64,000 bases of DNA, taken from positions 1 through 64,000 of the forward strand of contig NZ_JAKILA010000013.1 of NCBI RefSeq assembly GCF_023283885.1. Reading direction: 5' to 3'. Position 1 is the stretch's first letter; the number at the start of each line of letters is the position of its first letter. Position numbers and translations under genes: made by a program. This DNA comes from Shewanella basaltis (lineage in GTDB: Bacteria > Pseudomonadota > Gammaproteobacteria > Enterobacterales > Shewanellaceae). Below are positions 49,111-59,224 of the stretch, piece after piece. The notes beneath the pieces are model-generated. The model did not search any database and was not told where the DNA came from. It worked only from the letters and a program-made list of their open reading frames with translations.

Positions 49111-50653
49111 ATGTGATTACCTCATGTGACGAGGTGGTTTGTTCTACAGTGTGTTTAGGGCAGGTTGAGATCACTTTTATCATGCCTAGTTCGTCTATTT
49201 GCTCTAATGTGACGTTAAATCCCCATAATCGGTGTAAATGTTTTAATACTTCTTCATGGTTGTCAGCCAGTGGGATGTTATCAAATGGTATGTAGCGTAA
49301 GGTAATTGATCTGTCGCCATTGACCAGGACTTGCTGAACCTGAATATTAGGTTCGATGTTAGATAAATTGTACTGCTGTGACAATGTATTACGTATATCT
49401 TGATACCCCTGTTCATCGTGAATGGCTGACACCGCTAAATGGCTTCTTTTTTCATCATCTAAAATACCAAATAATTTAAAGTCTCTGATGACTTTAGGTG
49501 ACAGATACTGGCTGATAAAACTCTCATCTTTAAAGTTTTGCATTGCAAAATGCACTGTGGTTAACCAATCACTTCCTGCCATTTCTGGAAACCATATACG
49601 ATCTTCTTGCGTTGGGTTTTCGCAAATGCGTTTAATATCAACAAACATCGCAAACCCTAAAGCGTAGGGATTAATTCCATTATAGTAGGGACTGTTGTAT
49701 GAAGGCTGTGCCACTACTGCGGTATGGCTTTGTAAAAACTCTAGCATAAAACGGTCGCTGACTTTCCCAGTGTCGTATAGGTGATTTAAAATAGTGTAAT
49801 GCCAAAATGTCGCCCATCCTTCATTCATTACTTGTGTTTGTTTTTGGGGGTAAAAGTATTGCGCCATTTTGCGAACAATTCTCACTAATTCACGCTGCCA
49901 GGGGGCCAGTAGTGGGGCGTTTTTTTCTATAAAATACAGAATGTTCTCTTGTGGCTCTGTTGGGAATATTTTGTTGTTTTCTTGAGGCGCTTTTTGCGGC
50001 GAAGTCGGTATTGTGCGCCATAAGTCATTCACTTGAGTTTGTAAGTATTCTGCTCGTTCTTTTTGGCGAGCCTGTTCTTCTTTAAACGACACTTCAGCAG
50101 GGCGTTTATAGCGATCGACACCGTAATTCATCAATGCATGACATGAGTCTAGGGTTAGCTCTACTTGATCAATACCATATTTTAACTCGCATTCTCGTAT
50201 GTAATTTTTGGCAAACACGAGGTAATCAATAATGGAGCTCGCGTCTGTCCAGGTTTTAAATAAATAATTATTTTTAAAAAAACTGTTGTGACCATAACAG
50301 GCATGCGCCATGACAAGTGCCTGCATGGTAATGGTGTTTTCTTCCATTAAGTAAGCAATACATGGATCTGAATTAATCACAATCTCGTAAGCTAAGCCCA
50401 TTTGTCCGCGTTTGTAGCCTTGTTCTGTCTCGATAAAACGTTTACCAAAAGACCAATGGGTGTAACCTATCGGCATGCCAATTCCTGCATAAGCGTCCAT
50501 CATTTGTTCTGCGGTAATGATCTCTATTTGGTTAGGGTAGGTGTCGAGCTTAAAAAATTCTGCAGCATCAGCGATGGCTTGCTGATACTGTTGCAGTAAA
50601 TCAAATGTCCACTCTGGTCCATCATCCAACGGTTTGCGTGTTGTGTTAACCAT
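49109..50653 (-). CDS. ycgB: SpoVR family protein (YcgB)
   Basis: A 514-residue cytoplasmic protein. The N-terminal GPEWTFDLLQQYQQAIADAAEFFKLDTYPNQIEIITAEQMMDAY and HACYGHNSFFKNNYLFKTWTDASSI, later MNEGWATFWHYTI, are diagnostic of the SpoVR family, whose conserved His and Glu residues suggest a metal site. Its function is unresolved; in Bacillus it affects spore cortex formation. It is third in the yeaG-yeaH-spoVR cluster, 9 bp after yeaH, a stress-linked (stationary-phase) operon in enterics. Confidence 0.95.
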   Translation of the reverse strand: MVNTTRKPLDDGPEWTFDLLQQYQQAIADAAEFFKLDTYPNQIEIITAEQMMDAYAGIGMPIGYTHWSFGKRFIETEQGYKRGQMGLAYEIVINSDPCIAYLMEENTITMQALVMAHACYGHNSFFKNNYLFKTWTDASSIIDYLVFAKNYIRECELKYGIDQVELTLDSCHALMNYGVDRYKRPAEVSFKEEQARQKERAEYLQTQVNDLWRTIPTSPQKAPQENNKIFPTEPQENILYFIEKNAPLLAPWQRELVRIVRKMAQYFYPQKQTQVMNEGWATFWHYTILNHLYDTGKVSDRFMLEFLQSHTAVVAQPSYNSPYYNGINPYALGFAMFVDIKRICENPTQEDRIWFPEMAGSDWLTTVHFAMQNFKDESFISQYLSPKVIRDFKLFGILDDEKRSHLAVSAIHDEQGYQDIRNTLSQQYNLSNIEPNIQVQQVLVNGDRSITLRYIPFDNIPLADNHEEVLKHLHRLWGFNVTLEQIDELGMIKVISTCPKHTVEQTTSSHEVIT

Positions 50654-50662
50654 GATAGCCCC

Positions 50663-51928
50663 CTATACAGCCTGTTTTTTAAAGAGTTCACGAAAAACCG
50701 GATAAATATCTTCGACTTCACGAATATGTTGGACGGCGATATTGTCATATTGCTGTTGCAACGTTTGATATTGATGCCAAAGAGTTTGATGTGCACGATG
50801 AGTAATTTCTATGTAACTGAAATAACGCACTTTTGGCAAAATATGGTTTGCCAATAAATCATGGCAATGGGGCGAATCATCTGACCAATTATCGCCGTCT
50901 GACGCTTGGGCTGCATAGATGTTCCACTCATGTTCAGGATAACGAGCCTGCTGGATTTCATTCATTAACTTTAACGCACTCGACACTATGGTACCGCCGG
51001 TTTCTTGCGAGTAGAAAAATTCATGTTCGTCCACTTCTTTGGCTTGAGTATGATGGCGGATGTACACCACTTCGAGGTTTTTATAGTTGCGGGTTAAAAA
51101 CAGATACAACAAGATGTAGAAACGTTTGGCGATATCTTTTGTGGCTTGATCCATTGAGCCGGACACGTCCATCAAACAAAACATAACAGCCTGACTGGAT
51201 GGTTTTTCTCGTTTGGCATAATTGTTGTAGCGCAAGTCGAAGGTGTCGATAAACGGCACTTTAGCAATTTGTTTTTTGAGTCGCTCAATGTGCTCTTTTA
51301 AGGCGAGTATCTTTTCAGCCTCGGCTCCTGGCCTGTTTTGTAATTGCTCAAGCTCGGCTTGAAGTTGGATAAGTTCACGCTTTTTACTGGCAGACATCGC
51401 AATGCGCCGCGCAAGAGACGAGCGCAGTGATCGAACGATATTAATATTTGCAGGCACTCCGTCATTGGTAAAACCTGCTCGGTATGTTTGATATTCAACT
51501 AACTTGTTAAGACGGTTATTTTGCAAGTTAGGCAGTGCTAAGTCTTCAAATAGCAGTTCTAGGTACTCATCTTTTGAGAGATTAAAGACAAAATCGTCAT
51601 TTCCTTCGCCGCTGTCAGAGGCTTCACCTTGTCCCGCTCCTCCTTGGCCACCTTTTGGGCGTTGTATTTGGTCGCCACGGTTAAATTGATCATTACCTGG
51701 ATGAATGCGGTTTCGTTTACCGCCTTGCCCTTGTCTAAATAGCGGTTCACTGATATCACGAGTGGGTATGCTTATCTGTTCACCTTTATCTATATCGGTC
51801 ACGCTACGACGTGTGACTGCATCGCTCACTGCTTTTTTGATCTGCTTTTTATAGCGTTCAATAAAGCGCTGACGATTAACCGTGCTTTTTCCTTTTGCAT
51901 TAAGTCGTCTATCAATAAAATTTGCCAT
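50663..51928 (-). CDS. yeaH: YeaH/YhbH family protein (DUF444)
   Basis: A 421-residue protein with the opening [34 protein letters not shown] and a glycine-rich hydrophilic segment (about 75-110). A von Willebrand factor A-like C-terminal part follows, in which [22 protein letters not shown] is the MIDAS-type DxSxS metal site. It functions with PrkA (YeaG) and SpoVR in the same operon; the molecular role is unknown. It lies 55 bp after yeaG. Confidence 0.95.
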   Translation of the reverse strand: MANFIDRRLNAKGKSTVNRQRFIERYKKQIKKAVSDAVTRRSVTDIDKGEQISIPTRDISEPLFRQGQGGKRNRIHPGNDQFNRGDQIQRPKGGQGGAGQGEASDSGEGNDDFVFNLSKDEYLELLFEDLALPNLQNNRLNKLVEYQTYRAGFTNDGVPANINIVRSLRSSLARRIAMSASKKRELIQLQAELEQLQNRPGAEAEKILALKEHIERLKKQIAKVPFIDTFDLRYNNYAKREKPSSQAVMFCLMDVSGSMDQATKDIAKRFYILLYLFLTRNYKNLEVVYIRHHTQAKEVDEHEFFYSQETGGTIVSSALKLMNEIQQARYPEHEWNIYAAQASDGDNWSDDSPHCHDLLANHILPKVRYFSYIEITHRAHQTLWHQYQTLQQQYDNIAVQHIREVEDIYPVFRELFKKQAV

Positions 51929-51983
51929 ACGCCCCCCAAGTCAATTATCTGGCTGAGAGTGCCCAGCCAGAGTAGGGTATTGA

Positions 51984-53918
51984 TTACGATGATTTTCGTA
52001 CGCGTAAATACCATTCAGACAATAATCGGACTTGTTTTTTGGTGTAGCCTTTTTCCATCATCCTATTGACGAAGTCATCATGTTTACGCTGGTCATCATT
52101 TGAGGTTTTGGCATTAAACGAAATAACAGGCAGTAAATCTTCTGTGTTAGAAAACATTTTCTTTTCAATCACAGTGCGCAGCTTTTCGTAACTGGTCCAC
52201 AATGGGTTATTACCTTCATTGTTCGCTCTAGCACGTAAAACGAAGTTAACAATTTCATTACGGAAGTCTTTTGGGTTACTGATGCCTGCGGGTTTTTCTA
52301 TTTTTTCCAGTTCAGCATTTAATGCACCTCGGTCAAATAGTTGCCCCGTTTCAGGATCTCTGTATTCTTGGTCTTGGATCCAAAAGTCGGCATAGGTGAC
52401 ATAACGGTCGAAAATGTTTTGGCCATATTCAGAATAAGATTCAAGGTAAGCCGTTTGAATTTCTTTACCAATAAACTCCACATATTTTGGAATAAGGTAG
52501 CCTTTTAAAAACTCAAGGTATTTCTCGCCAGTTTCGCTTGGGAATTGTTCTTGCTCAATTTGTTTTTCAAGTACATAAAAAAGGTGTACTGGGTTTGCTG
52601 CAATTTCGGCACTGTCAAAGTTAAACACGCGCGATAAAATCTTAAAGGCAAAACGAGTCGATAGCCCTTGCATTCCTTCATCAACCCCTGCGTAATCACG
52701 ATATTCTTGATATGATTTTGCTTTGGGGTCTGTGTCTTTTAGGCTTTCACCATTATAGACACGCATTTTAGAATAAATGGATGAGTTATCTGGGGCCTTT
52801 AAACGTGATAACACACTAAACTGCGCTAATGTTTCTAAGGTACCTGGGGCACAGGGGGCCATTGACAGTTCAGAGTTTGCCAACAGTTTTTGATAAATGG
52901 CCATTTCTTCTGAAACGCGCAAGCAATAAGGCACTTTAACAATGTATACCCGGTCTAAAAACGCTTCGTTGTTTTTGTTATTTCTAAAGGTTGACCATTC
53001 TGACTCGTTCGAGTGAGCAAGAATAATGCCGTTATACGGTAGGGCAGATAAGCCCTCGGTACCGTTATAGTTACCTTCTTGAGTGGCGGTTAATAATGGG
53101 TGGAGCACCTTAATGGGCGCCTTAAACATCTCCACAAACTCCATTAAGCCTTGATTGGCACGACAAAGGGCGCCTGAATAGGCATAAGCATCGGCATCAT
53201 CTTGCGAAAAATGCTCAAGTTGTCGAATGTCCACTTTACCAACAAGGGCTGAAATGTCCTGATTGTTTTCATCCCCAGGTTCTGTTTTTGCAATACCAAT
53301 TTGATCTAATACCGATGGGTATACCTTAACCACCCTAAATTTTGAGATGTCACCCCCGTATTGATGCAAGCGTTTAACCGCCCAAGGTGACATAATGGTT
53401 TTAAGGTAGCGAGGTGGAATGCCGTATTCACTTTGCAACAGCTTGCTGTCTTCTTCAGGATCAAATAAGCAAAAAGGATGATCATTAACCGGACTGCGCA
53501 TACCATCAGCACTTAATATATAGATTGGTACTTGCTGCATTAATGATTTTAATTTCTCAGCTAGCGATGACTTACCGCCTCCCACAGGGCCAAGTAAGTA
53601 TAAAATTTGTTTAGATTCTTCCAAACCTTGGGCCGAGTGTTTTAAATAAGCCACGATTTGCTCTATGGCATCTTCCATACCAAAAAAATCTTTAAACGCA
53701 GGATAACTGGCGATTAAACGATTTGAAAAAATGCGGCTTAATACAGGGTTTTTGGCGGTGTCGACCATTTTGGCTTCGCCAATGGCCATTAATAAGCGCT
53801 CTGCAGCAGACACATAAGCACTTTTGTCTTGTTTACAGATATCAAGAAACTGCTCTAACGTATATTCCTCGTCGAGTTTTTTTTCATAACGTTTTTGATA
53901 ATGCTCGAAAATGCCCAT
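51984..53918 (-). CDS. yeaG: PrkA family serine protein kinase YeaG
   Basis: A 644-residue AAA+ ATPase-like kinase. The PrkA AAA domain has Walker A GPVGGGKSSLAEKL, the start MGIFEHYQKRYEKKLDEEYTLEQFLDIC is typical, and a C-terminal PrkA kinase-like domain follows. In E. coli YeaG responds to nitrogen starvation and other stresses. It opens the operon, with a GGGGG ribosome site before ATG 53918. Confidence 0.96.
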   Translation of the reverse strand: MGIFEHYQKRYEKKLDEEYTLEQFLDICKQDKSAYVSAAERLLMAIGEAKMVDTAKNPVLSRIFSNRLIASYPAFKDFFGMEDAIEQIVAYLKHSAQGLEESKQILYLLGPVGGGKSSLAEKLKSLMQQVPIYILSADGMRSPVNDHPFCLFDPEEDSKLLQSEYGIPPRYLKTIMSPWAVKRLHQYGGDISKFRVVKVYPSVLDQIGIAKTEPGDENNQDISALVGKVDIRQLEHFSQDDADAYAYSGALCRANQGLMEFVEMFKAPIKVLHPLLTATQEGNYNGTEGLSALPYNGIILAHSNESEWSTFRNNKNNEAFLDRVYIVKVPYCLRVSEEMAIYQKLLANSELSMAPCAPGTLETLAQFSVLSRLKAPDNSSIYSKMRVYNGESLKDTDPKAKSYQEYRDYAGVDEGMQGLSTRFAFKILSRVFNFDSAEIAANPVHLFYVLEKQIEQEQFPSETGEKYLEFLKGYLIPKYVEFIGKEIQTAYLESYSEYGQNIFDRYVTYADFWIQDQEYRDPETGQLFDRGALNAELEKIEKPAGISNPKDFRNEIVNFVLRARANNEGNNPLWTSYEKLRTVIEKKMFSNTEDLLPVISFNAKTSNDDQRKHDDFVNRMMEKGYTKKQVRLLSEWYLRVRKSS

Positions 53919-54167
53919 AATAACCCCCTAAAAGCATGCCGTTGTCTTACTCAACAGTTGACATCATTACCCCGTAATGAATGCGTGAATGTGTAAACTG
54001 TATTGTCGATAAAATAGGCTTTACGACTAAAGTGTAGGACAGGCTAAAGGAGTTAGCTAAGTTTTATTATAAAATAAATTAAATAAAAACAATGACAAAC
54101 AGTAGCATTTGCAATAGTTGCAAAAATACAAGCAGGAGATTTGTCGTACTTTAAGGTGATTGGAAAT

Positions 54168-54193
54168 ATAAAAAAGGAGCCAAAAGGCTCCTT
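54168..54193 (-). terminator. Terminator after sodB
   Basis: AAGGAGCC (54174-54181) and GGCTCCTT (54186-54193) form an 8-bp stem; on the minus strand a T run follows. It lies 24 bp past the sodB stop. Confidence 0.85.
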
Positions 54194-54216
54194 AATGTAT
54201 GTGTTTAACGATGCAA

Positions 54217-54801
54217 TTAGGCAGCAAAGTTTTTGTTAACAAATTCCCAGTTAACAAGTTGCCAGAAATGCGCTAGGTACTCTGGACGAGCGTTACGGTA
54301 ATCAACATAGTAAGCATGTTCCCACACGTCTACTGTTAATAGTGGTGTCACTGTGTCGTCAGTTAACGGAGTTGCTGCATTGCTAGTGTTAACGATAGCT
54401 AAAGAACCGTCAGCTTTTTTCACTAACCAGGTCCACGCGCTACCGAAGTTGTTTACCGCAGAATCTGTAAACTTAGCTTTGAATTCTTCGAAAGAACCGA
54501 AAGAAGCGTTGATAGCAGCAGCGATAGCACCAGTTGCTTCGCCGCCAGCGTTTGGTGCTAAACAGTTCCAGTAAAAAGTGTGGTTCCAAACTTGAGCTGC
54601 GTTGTTGAACATGCCGCCTGTTGAAGTTTTAACAACTTCTTCAAGGGTCTTGCCAGCAAATTCAGTTCCTTCAACTAAACCATTTAGTTTTACCACATAA
54701 GTGTTGTGGTGTTTACCATAATGGAATTCGATAGTTTCTTGTGAAATGTGCGGTTCAAGTGCGTTCTTTGCATAAGGTAATGCTGGTAGTTCGAAAGCCA
54801 T
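54217..54801 (-). CDS. sodB: Iron superoxide dismutase SodB
   Basis: SodB converts superoxide to oxygen and peroxide in the cytoplasm. The 194-residue protein has the four metal ligands in ETIEFHYGKHH, WNHTFYW, and DVWEHAYYVDY. AAQVWNHTFYWNCL has the Gln typical of the iron enzyme. AGAGAT lies a few bases before ATG 54801. Monocistronic, with its own terminator. Confidence 0.97.
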   Translation of the reverse strand: MAFELPALPYAKNALEPHISQETIEFHYGKHHNTYVVKLNGLVEGTEFAGKTLEEVVKTSTGGMFNNAAQVWNHTFYWNCLAPNAGGEATGAIAAAINASFGSFEEFKAKFTDSAVNNFGSAWTWLVKKADGSLAIVNTSNAATPLTDDTVTPLLTVDVWEHAYYVDYRNARPEYLAHFWQLVNWEFVNKNFAA

Positions 54802-55036
54802 TAGTATCTCTCCATGGATTCAGGTTATCGTTTTTGTTTACCAATCAGGTAACATTGCTCTACTGCTATTGTACTGATTATTTTTGTGATGTGAATCATT
54901 GTTTAGGGAATTATCGAACTGGGACACATTGATTTGGTTGTTTTTCGATTAACCTTACAAATCGTAGCATTTTGTTATTTGTTTAGGTGTCGTACAATAG
55001 GTTAACTGTGTATAGACGTCGTACTTAGGAAATCAA

Positions 55037-55378
55037 ATGGAAACTGTAGAAAAGATTAAACAGCAAATTAGCGAAAACCCGATTATTGTGTACATGAAAG
55101 GGTCACCTAAATTACCAAGCTGTGGATTTTCATCTCAGGTTGCTCAAGTGATGATCAACTGTGGTGAACAATTTGCATTCGTTGATATTTTACAGCACCC
55201 AGATATCCGTGCTGAATTACCAAAATATGCTAACTGGCCAACGTTCCCACAATTGTGGGTTGAAGGTGAGTTGATTGGTGGGTGTGACATCATCACTGAA
55301 ATGTACCAAAAAGGTGAGCTTCAGCCTATCATTAAAGCGACTGCAGACAAGTTTCGTAAAGCAGAATCAGCAGAGTAA
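55037..55378 (+). CDS. grxD: Monothiol glutaredoxin Grx4
   Basis: A 113-residue CGFS-type monothiol glutaredoxin (Cys29 in KLPSCGFSSQ) that holds and transfers 2Fe-2S clusters. WPTFPQLWVEGELIGGCDII is the glutathione- and cluster-binding part. It starts at ATG 55037 with an AGGAA sequence before it. It is encoded next to sodB but on the opposite strand. Confidence 0.96.
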   Translation: METVEKIKQQISENPIIVYMKGSPKLPSCGFSSQVAQVMINCGEQFAFVDILQHPDIRAELPKYANWPTFPQLWVEGELIGGCDIITEMYQKGELQPIIKATADKFRKAESAE

Positions 55379-55397
55379 AATAGAGTAAATGACTCAT

Positions 55398-55433
55398 AAA
55401 AAGCCCCAACAGCATTTGCTTTGGGGCTTTTTT
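55398..55433. terminator. Bidirectional terminator between grxD and uraA
   Basis: AAAAGCCCCAA (55399-55409) pairs with TTGGGGCTTTT (55421-55431), with A residues on the left and T residues on the right, between converging genes. Confidence 0.9.
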
Positions 55434-55461
55434 ATTGGACAACATCACTCAATCACGAAGC

Positions 55462-56688
55462 TTATTCTTTATGCTGGGTTGCTGTCACTGGTAAAATTAA
55501 GTTCATTATAATGGCAACAATACCGCACAAGCTGATGCCCGTTAAGCTAAACGAACCAATTCCAAAGGCCATGCCGCCAATACCAAAGACTAACGTGACA
55601 CCAACAATACTTAGATTGCGTGGTTCAGATAAATCCACTTGATGCCGAATGAGTGTATTTAAACCAACAGCAGCAATCGACCCAAATAATAAGCACATGA
55701 TACCGCCCATGACCGGTACTGGTATGGTTTGCATTAATGCACCAAGTTTACCAACAAAGGCTAATGTTATCGCGGTGATAGCGGTCCAGGTCATAATGCG
55801 CGGGTCAAAGCTTTTGGTTAAGGTCACCGCGCCTGTGACTTCGCTGTATGTGGTGTTTGGTGGACCACCCAATGCCGATGCGGCAATGGTGGCGATACCG
55901 TCGCCGGTTAAGGTGCGATGCAAGCCCGGTTTTTTAAGGTAATCTTTGCCTGTGACATTGGATATCGCAAGAATATCGCCAATATGTTCGACCGCAGGGG
56001 CAATGGCCACAGGGATCATGAATAAAATGGCGTGCCAATTAAATTCTGGGGCAACAAAATTGGGCATTGCTAGCCAAGCGGCTTGAGTGACAGGAGTAAA
56101 GTCAACAATGCCAAAGGCTAAACTTGCAGCATAACCAACTAAAATCCCGGCGAGTATGGGCATTAAACGCACTAAACCCTTAGCAAATATCGCAACCAAT
56201 ACTGTGGTGATTAATGCGGTGAGTGAAATCATCAACGCGGTATTTTGCGCCACAATTACTATGCTGCCATCGCCACTTTTTCCCAGCGCCATATTCACAG
56301 CAACTGGCGCTAAACCTAAGCCAATAATCATAATCACTGGGCCAACCACGACTGGCGGTAATAGTTTATGGATAAAGCCTGTGCCACGTAATTTGACCGA
56401 TAAACCCAGTAACATGTAGACCAGACCCGCAGCCATTAATCCACCCATAGTGGCTGGGACCCCCCATGTTTGCACCCCGTATAATATGGGCGCAATAAAG
56501 GCAAAAGATGATGCTAGAAATATAGGAACTTGGCGTTTAGTCACCAGTTGGAACAGAAGGGTACCGAAACCTGCTGTAAATAGGGCAACACTGGTATCTA
56601 GGCCAGTTAATAATGGCATTAACACCAGCGCGCCAAAAGCGACAAATAACATTTGTGCGCCTTGTAGCGGAATTAACACGCGTTTCAT
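55462..56688 (-). CDS. uraA: Uracil permease UraA family transporter
   Basis: A 408-residue inner-membrane nucleobase:cation symporter (NCS2 family) with about fourteen membrane segments. Family marks are LPPVVVGPVIMIIGLGLA, FMIPVAIAPAVEHIGDILAISNVTGKDYLKKPGLHRTLTGDGIAT (helix 8 with the catalytic Glu region) and AALGGPPNTTYSE. ATG 56700 also opens the frame, but GGAG six bases before ATG 56688 favours the shorter start. No upp gene adjoins it. Confidence 0.92.
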   Translation of the reverse strand: MKRVLIPLQGAQMLFVAFGALVLMPLLTGLDTSVALFTAGFGTLLFQLVTKRQVPIFLASSFAFIAPILYGVQTWGVPATMGGLMAAGLVYMLLGLSVKLRGTGFIHKLLPPVVVGPVIMIIGLGLAPVAVNMALGKSGDGSIVIVAQNTALMISLTALITTVLVAIFAKGLVRLMPILAGILVGYAASLAFGIVDFTPVTQAAWLAMPNFVAPEFNWHAILFMIPVAIAPAVEHIGDILAISNVTGKDYLKKPGLHRTLTGDGIATIAASALGGPPNTTYSEVTGAVTLTKSFDPRIMTWTAITAITLAFVGKLGALMQTIPVPVMGGIMCLLFGSIAAVGLNTLIRHQVDLSEPRNLSIVGVTLVFGIGGMAFGIGSFSLTGISLCGIVAIIMNLILPVTATQHKE

Positions 56689-57220
56689 ATTTTTCTCCAT
56701 AATTATCTTGGGCCGGTTGACCTTTCAAGGTTTTTTACAGCCAATTGTTGGCCATTAGTCACATATATAACTGCGCGGCAAAACGTTGAGGTATTATTAT
56801 GTTACATAAAAAGTCGATAATGCCGTAAAACTGGCCATCAACCGTTGCCGAAGGGGGCGGCTAAAAACGTTCACTATTTTACGCTTTATTGAATGATGCT
56901 TCGGAATAACGAGTAGCTGATAGGAGTAAGCACCAATCCATTCCCTTGGCCTAAACATTGTTAACTCGAATAACATTCAAGCAGCATAGATCAACAAGCC
57001 CTAGAAGTGAGCGTCTGATTAAACGGCGCGAATTGTCACATAAATGCTTATGTTTTCATAATCTGTATTAGACTTGTGTTGCGATTATAGTTATTTGATA
57101 TCGCTACAATACTTGGTCAAAATGACTAGGATGCTTATCTGTTGTAAAAAGAGTTTTCGTTATCCATTTTTTATTATGATATAATTTCGTCACTTTTATT
57201 TGCTGCGTTTATGTTATCAG
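56689..57220. other. Divergent intergenic region uraA/DUF2066 gene
   Basis: About 530 bp. TATAAT at 57180-57185 is a good -10 for the DUF2066 gene, 35 bp before its ATG; its -35 is poor. No operator, leader or gene was recognised in the rest. Confidence 0.5.
56695..56698 (-). promoter_or_regulatory. Ribosome binding site deciding the uraA start
   Basis: On the minus strand GGAG lies six bases before ATG 56688, inside the first codons of the longer frame that begins at 56700. Confidence 0.65.
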
Positions 57221-58318
57221 ATGCTTAAAAAACTAATTAATCTCATTGTGTTACCTTTAGTTGCATTAACCTCAATTGCCCTTGTGCAGGCCGCTGAAGT
57301 CAGCAAGCTTGAAGAGGCCGATATTGCGGTGAGTTCACGTGCAAACGATGTTAAAAATAATGCCCTGAAAGAAGCGTTAGCGGCTGTATTTTTAAAGAAC
57401 TCTGGCAGCCCAAGTGTGGTATTAAATCCCTTGATTAAGGCACAGATAAACGATCCTGAAGTGATTTTGACTCAGTATGGTTATTTTGAGCAAAATGGCG
57501 AGTTAATGTTAAAAGCCAGCTTCGATCATCAGCGCGTCGTAGCCAAATTGCGTGAAGCAGGCTTACCCGTTTGGGGAAGCCAACGCCCACTTACCCTCAT
57601 GTGGTTAACCGTAGATGAAAACGCAGAGCCAAGCATTTTAGCTGATGCGTCATTGTCTGATATCCGTGATGATTTAAATCAAGAGTCTGCCAATAAAGGT
57701 ATTCCGATAATGTTGCCTATTATGGATCTTGATGATGTTATGGGGGTAACGGTCAATGATGTGCGCGGTGGCTTTACCGATGTAGTATTTGTTGCGTCAG
57801 CTCGTTACCAGTCTGATTATTTTGCCATTGCCAATATTGAAAACTTAGGCAACCGGGTCATGTTTTCGATTAAATTGTTTAATAAGACCAGAACAAATGG
57901 TGTGTTACAACCATTGGTTGCTCAGCAAGGTGAGGCAACAGATAATCAACAAGCGGTAAAACGTATGATGAGTATTTTAGCCGATTACCATATTAGCCAA
58001 TATGCAATAGCATCAACAGGCAGTAATGTGGCCACAGAAGTCAGTTTTTCTGGGTTAAATACCATGAGTCAAATGGTGAATATAGAAGCGTATTTACGCC
58101 AACTTAGCGCCATTAAGTCAATCCGTTTGCACTCATTTAAAGGAAGCACAGCAACCTTTAACCTTGAGTTATATAGTAATGTGGATGATTTACAGCGCTT
58201 ACTTGATATTGATAGTCGATTATCAAAATTAGACACTATGGGCAGTGTAGACTCATTTTATCAACAAAAATCAGAGGCTTCGCAACCACAGTTAATGTAT
58301 CAATGGTTGGGCCAATAA
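57221..58318 (+). CDS. Exported DUF2066 domain protein
   Basis: A 365-residue protein with a Sec signal peptide (about 1-24, ending LVQA before AEVSKLEEADI). The mature chain matches DUF2066, a family present next to hda in many gammaproteobacteria: NDVKNNALKEALAAVFLKNSG, then SQRPLTLMWLTVDEN and a C-terminal ferredoxin-like segment. Function unknown. The frame also opens at TTG 57200, but ATG 57221 gives the better signal peptide. hda begins 84 bp downstream, probably on the same transcript. Confidence 0.88.
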   Translation: MLKKLINLIVLPLVALTSIALVQAAEVSKLEEADIAVSSRANDVKNNALKEALAAVFLKNSGSPSVVLNPLIKAQINDPEVILTQYGYFEQNGELMLKASFDHQRVVAKLREAGLPVWGSQRPLTLMWLTVDENAEPSILADASLSDIRDDLNQESANKGIPIMLPIMDLDDVMGVTVNDVRGGFTDVVFVASARYQSDYFAIANIENLGNRVMFSIKLFNKTRTNGVLQPLVAQQGEATDNQQAVKRMMSILADYHISQYAIASTGSNVATEVSFSGLNTMSQMVNIEAYLRQLSAIKSIRLHSFKGSTATFNLELYSNVDDLQRLLDIDSRLSKLDTMGSVDSFYQQKSEASQPQLMYQWLGQ

Positions 58319-58402
58319 CACGGCGAAACTAGCGCTCTGTGAATACAGGGCGCTTACATGTATAATAACCCTAGTTCGTTTTTGATGTTGAGACCTATCT
58401 GA

Positions 58403-59113
58403 GTGACACAAAACTCACCAAGACAATTATCTTTGCCCGTTTATTTACCCGACGATGAAACCTTTCAAAGTTATTATCCTGCTTCGGGTAATGATGAGCT
58501 GATCCAGAAGCTTCAGGCTAGCGCAGAAGGTAAATTATCGTCTTCTTTGTATGTATATGGTCCAGAAAAGTCAGGCCGAACTCATTTAATGCATGCAGCT
58601 TGCGCCCATGCAAATGATTTAGAACGCCGCACACTTTATATTCCGCTTGGGATCCATGCCAGTATTTCACCAGCATTGTTTGAAGGGCTTGAATCTTTAG
58701 AACTCATCTGCATTGACGATGTTGAAGCTATTGCTGGGCATCCGGTGTGGGAGGAAGCGATATTTCATCTGTATAATCGTATTGCAGAGCAGCAAGATTG
58801 CCGTTTGATTGTCAGTGGTAATGCATCGCCATCTGAGGCGGGGTTTTCACTACCAGATTTAGTCTCGCGGATGCAATGGGGCTTAATTTACCAACTTCAA
58901 CCAATGGCAGACGATGAGAAACTGGCTGCATTACAACGCCGTGCAGCAATGCGTGGCTTGCAGTTATCTGATGACGTCGGGCGTTTTTTGCTTACTCGTA
59001 TGGCACGTGATTTACGTACCTTATTTGATGTGCTCGATAAGCTTGATAAAGCATCCATGGTGCATCAGCGTAAACTAACGATTCCGTTCATTAAAGAAAT
59101 GCTTAGGCTATAA
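58403..59113 (+). CDS. hda: DnaA inactivator Hda
   Basis: Hda is an AAA+ protein homologous to DnaA domain III that, with the sliding clamp, stimulates DnaA-ATP hydrolysis after initiation. The 236-residue protein starts MTQNSPRQLSLPVYLPD, whose N-terminal QLSLPV is the clamp-binding motif. Walker A is VYGPEKSGRTHLMHA, and the Walker B region reads LELICIDDVEAIAG. Translation uses GTG 58403. Confidence 0.96.
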   Translation: MTQNSPRQLSLPVYLPDDETFQSYYPASGNDELIQKLQASAEGKLSSSLYVYGPEKSGRTHLMHAACAHANDLERRTLYIPLGIHASISPALFEGLESLELICIDDVEAIAGHPVWEEAIFHLYNRIAEQQDCRLIVSGNASPSEAGFSLPDLVSRMQWGLIYQLQPMADDEKLAALQRRAAMRGLQLSDDVGRFLLTRMARDLRTLFDVLDKLDKASMVHQRKLTIPFIKEMLRL

Positions 59114-59164
59114 ATCACGCTTATCCATGTCGCGAACACGCAGTCATGGATAGTAAATGACAAT

Positions 59165-59198
59165 AAAAAACGCCAAATGAATTCATTTGGCGTTTTTT
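59165..59198 (+). terminator. Terminator after hda
   Basis: AAAAAACGCCAAATGAA and its inverse TTCATTTGGCGTTTTTT form a perfect 17-bp palindrome centred at 59181/59182, about 50 bp past the hda stop. Confidence 0.88.
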
Positions 59199-59224
59199 AT
59201 TAAATGATCACAATCAAGTTTAAC

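Noticed and set aside
56700-56820. PurR-like operator upstream of uraA
   Set aside because: GGCAAAACGTTGAGG matches the PurR consensus only with a gap, so it is not supported.
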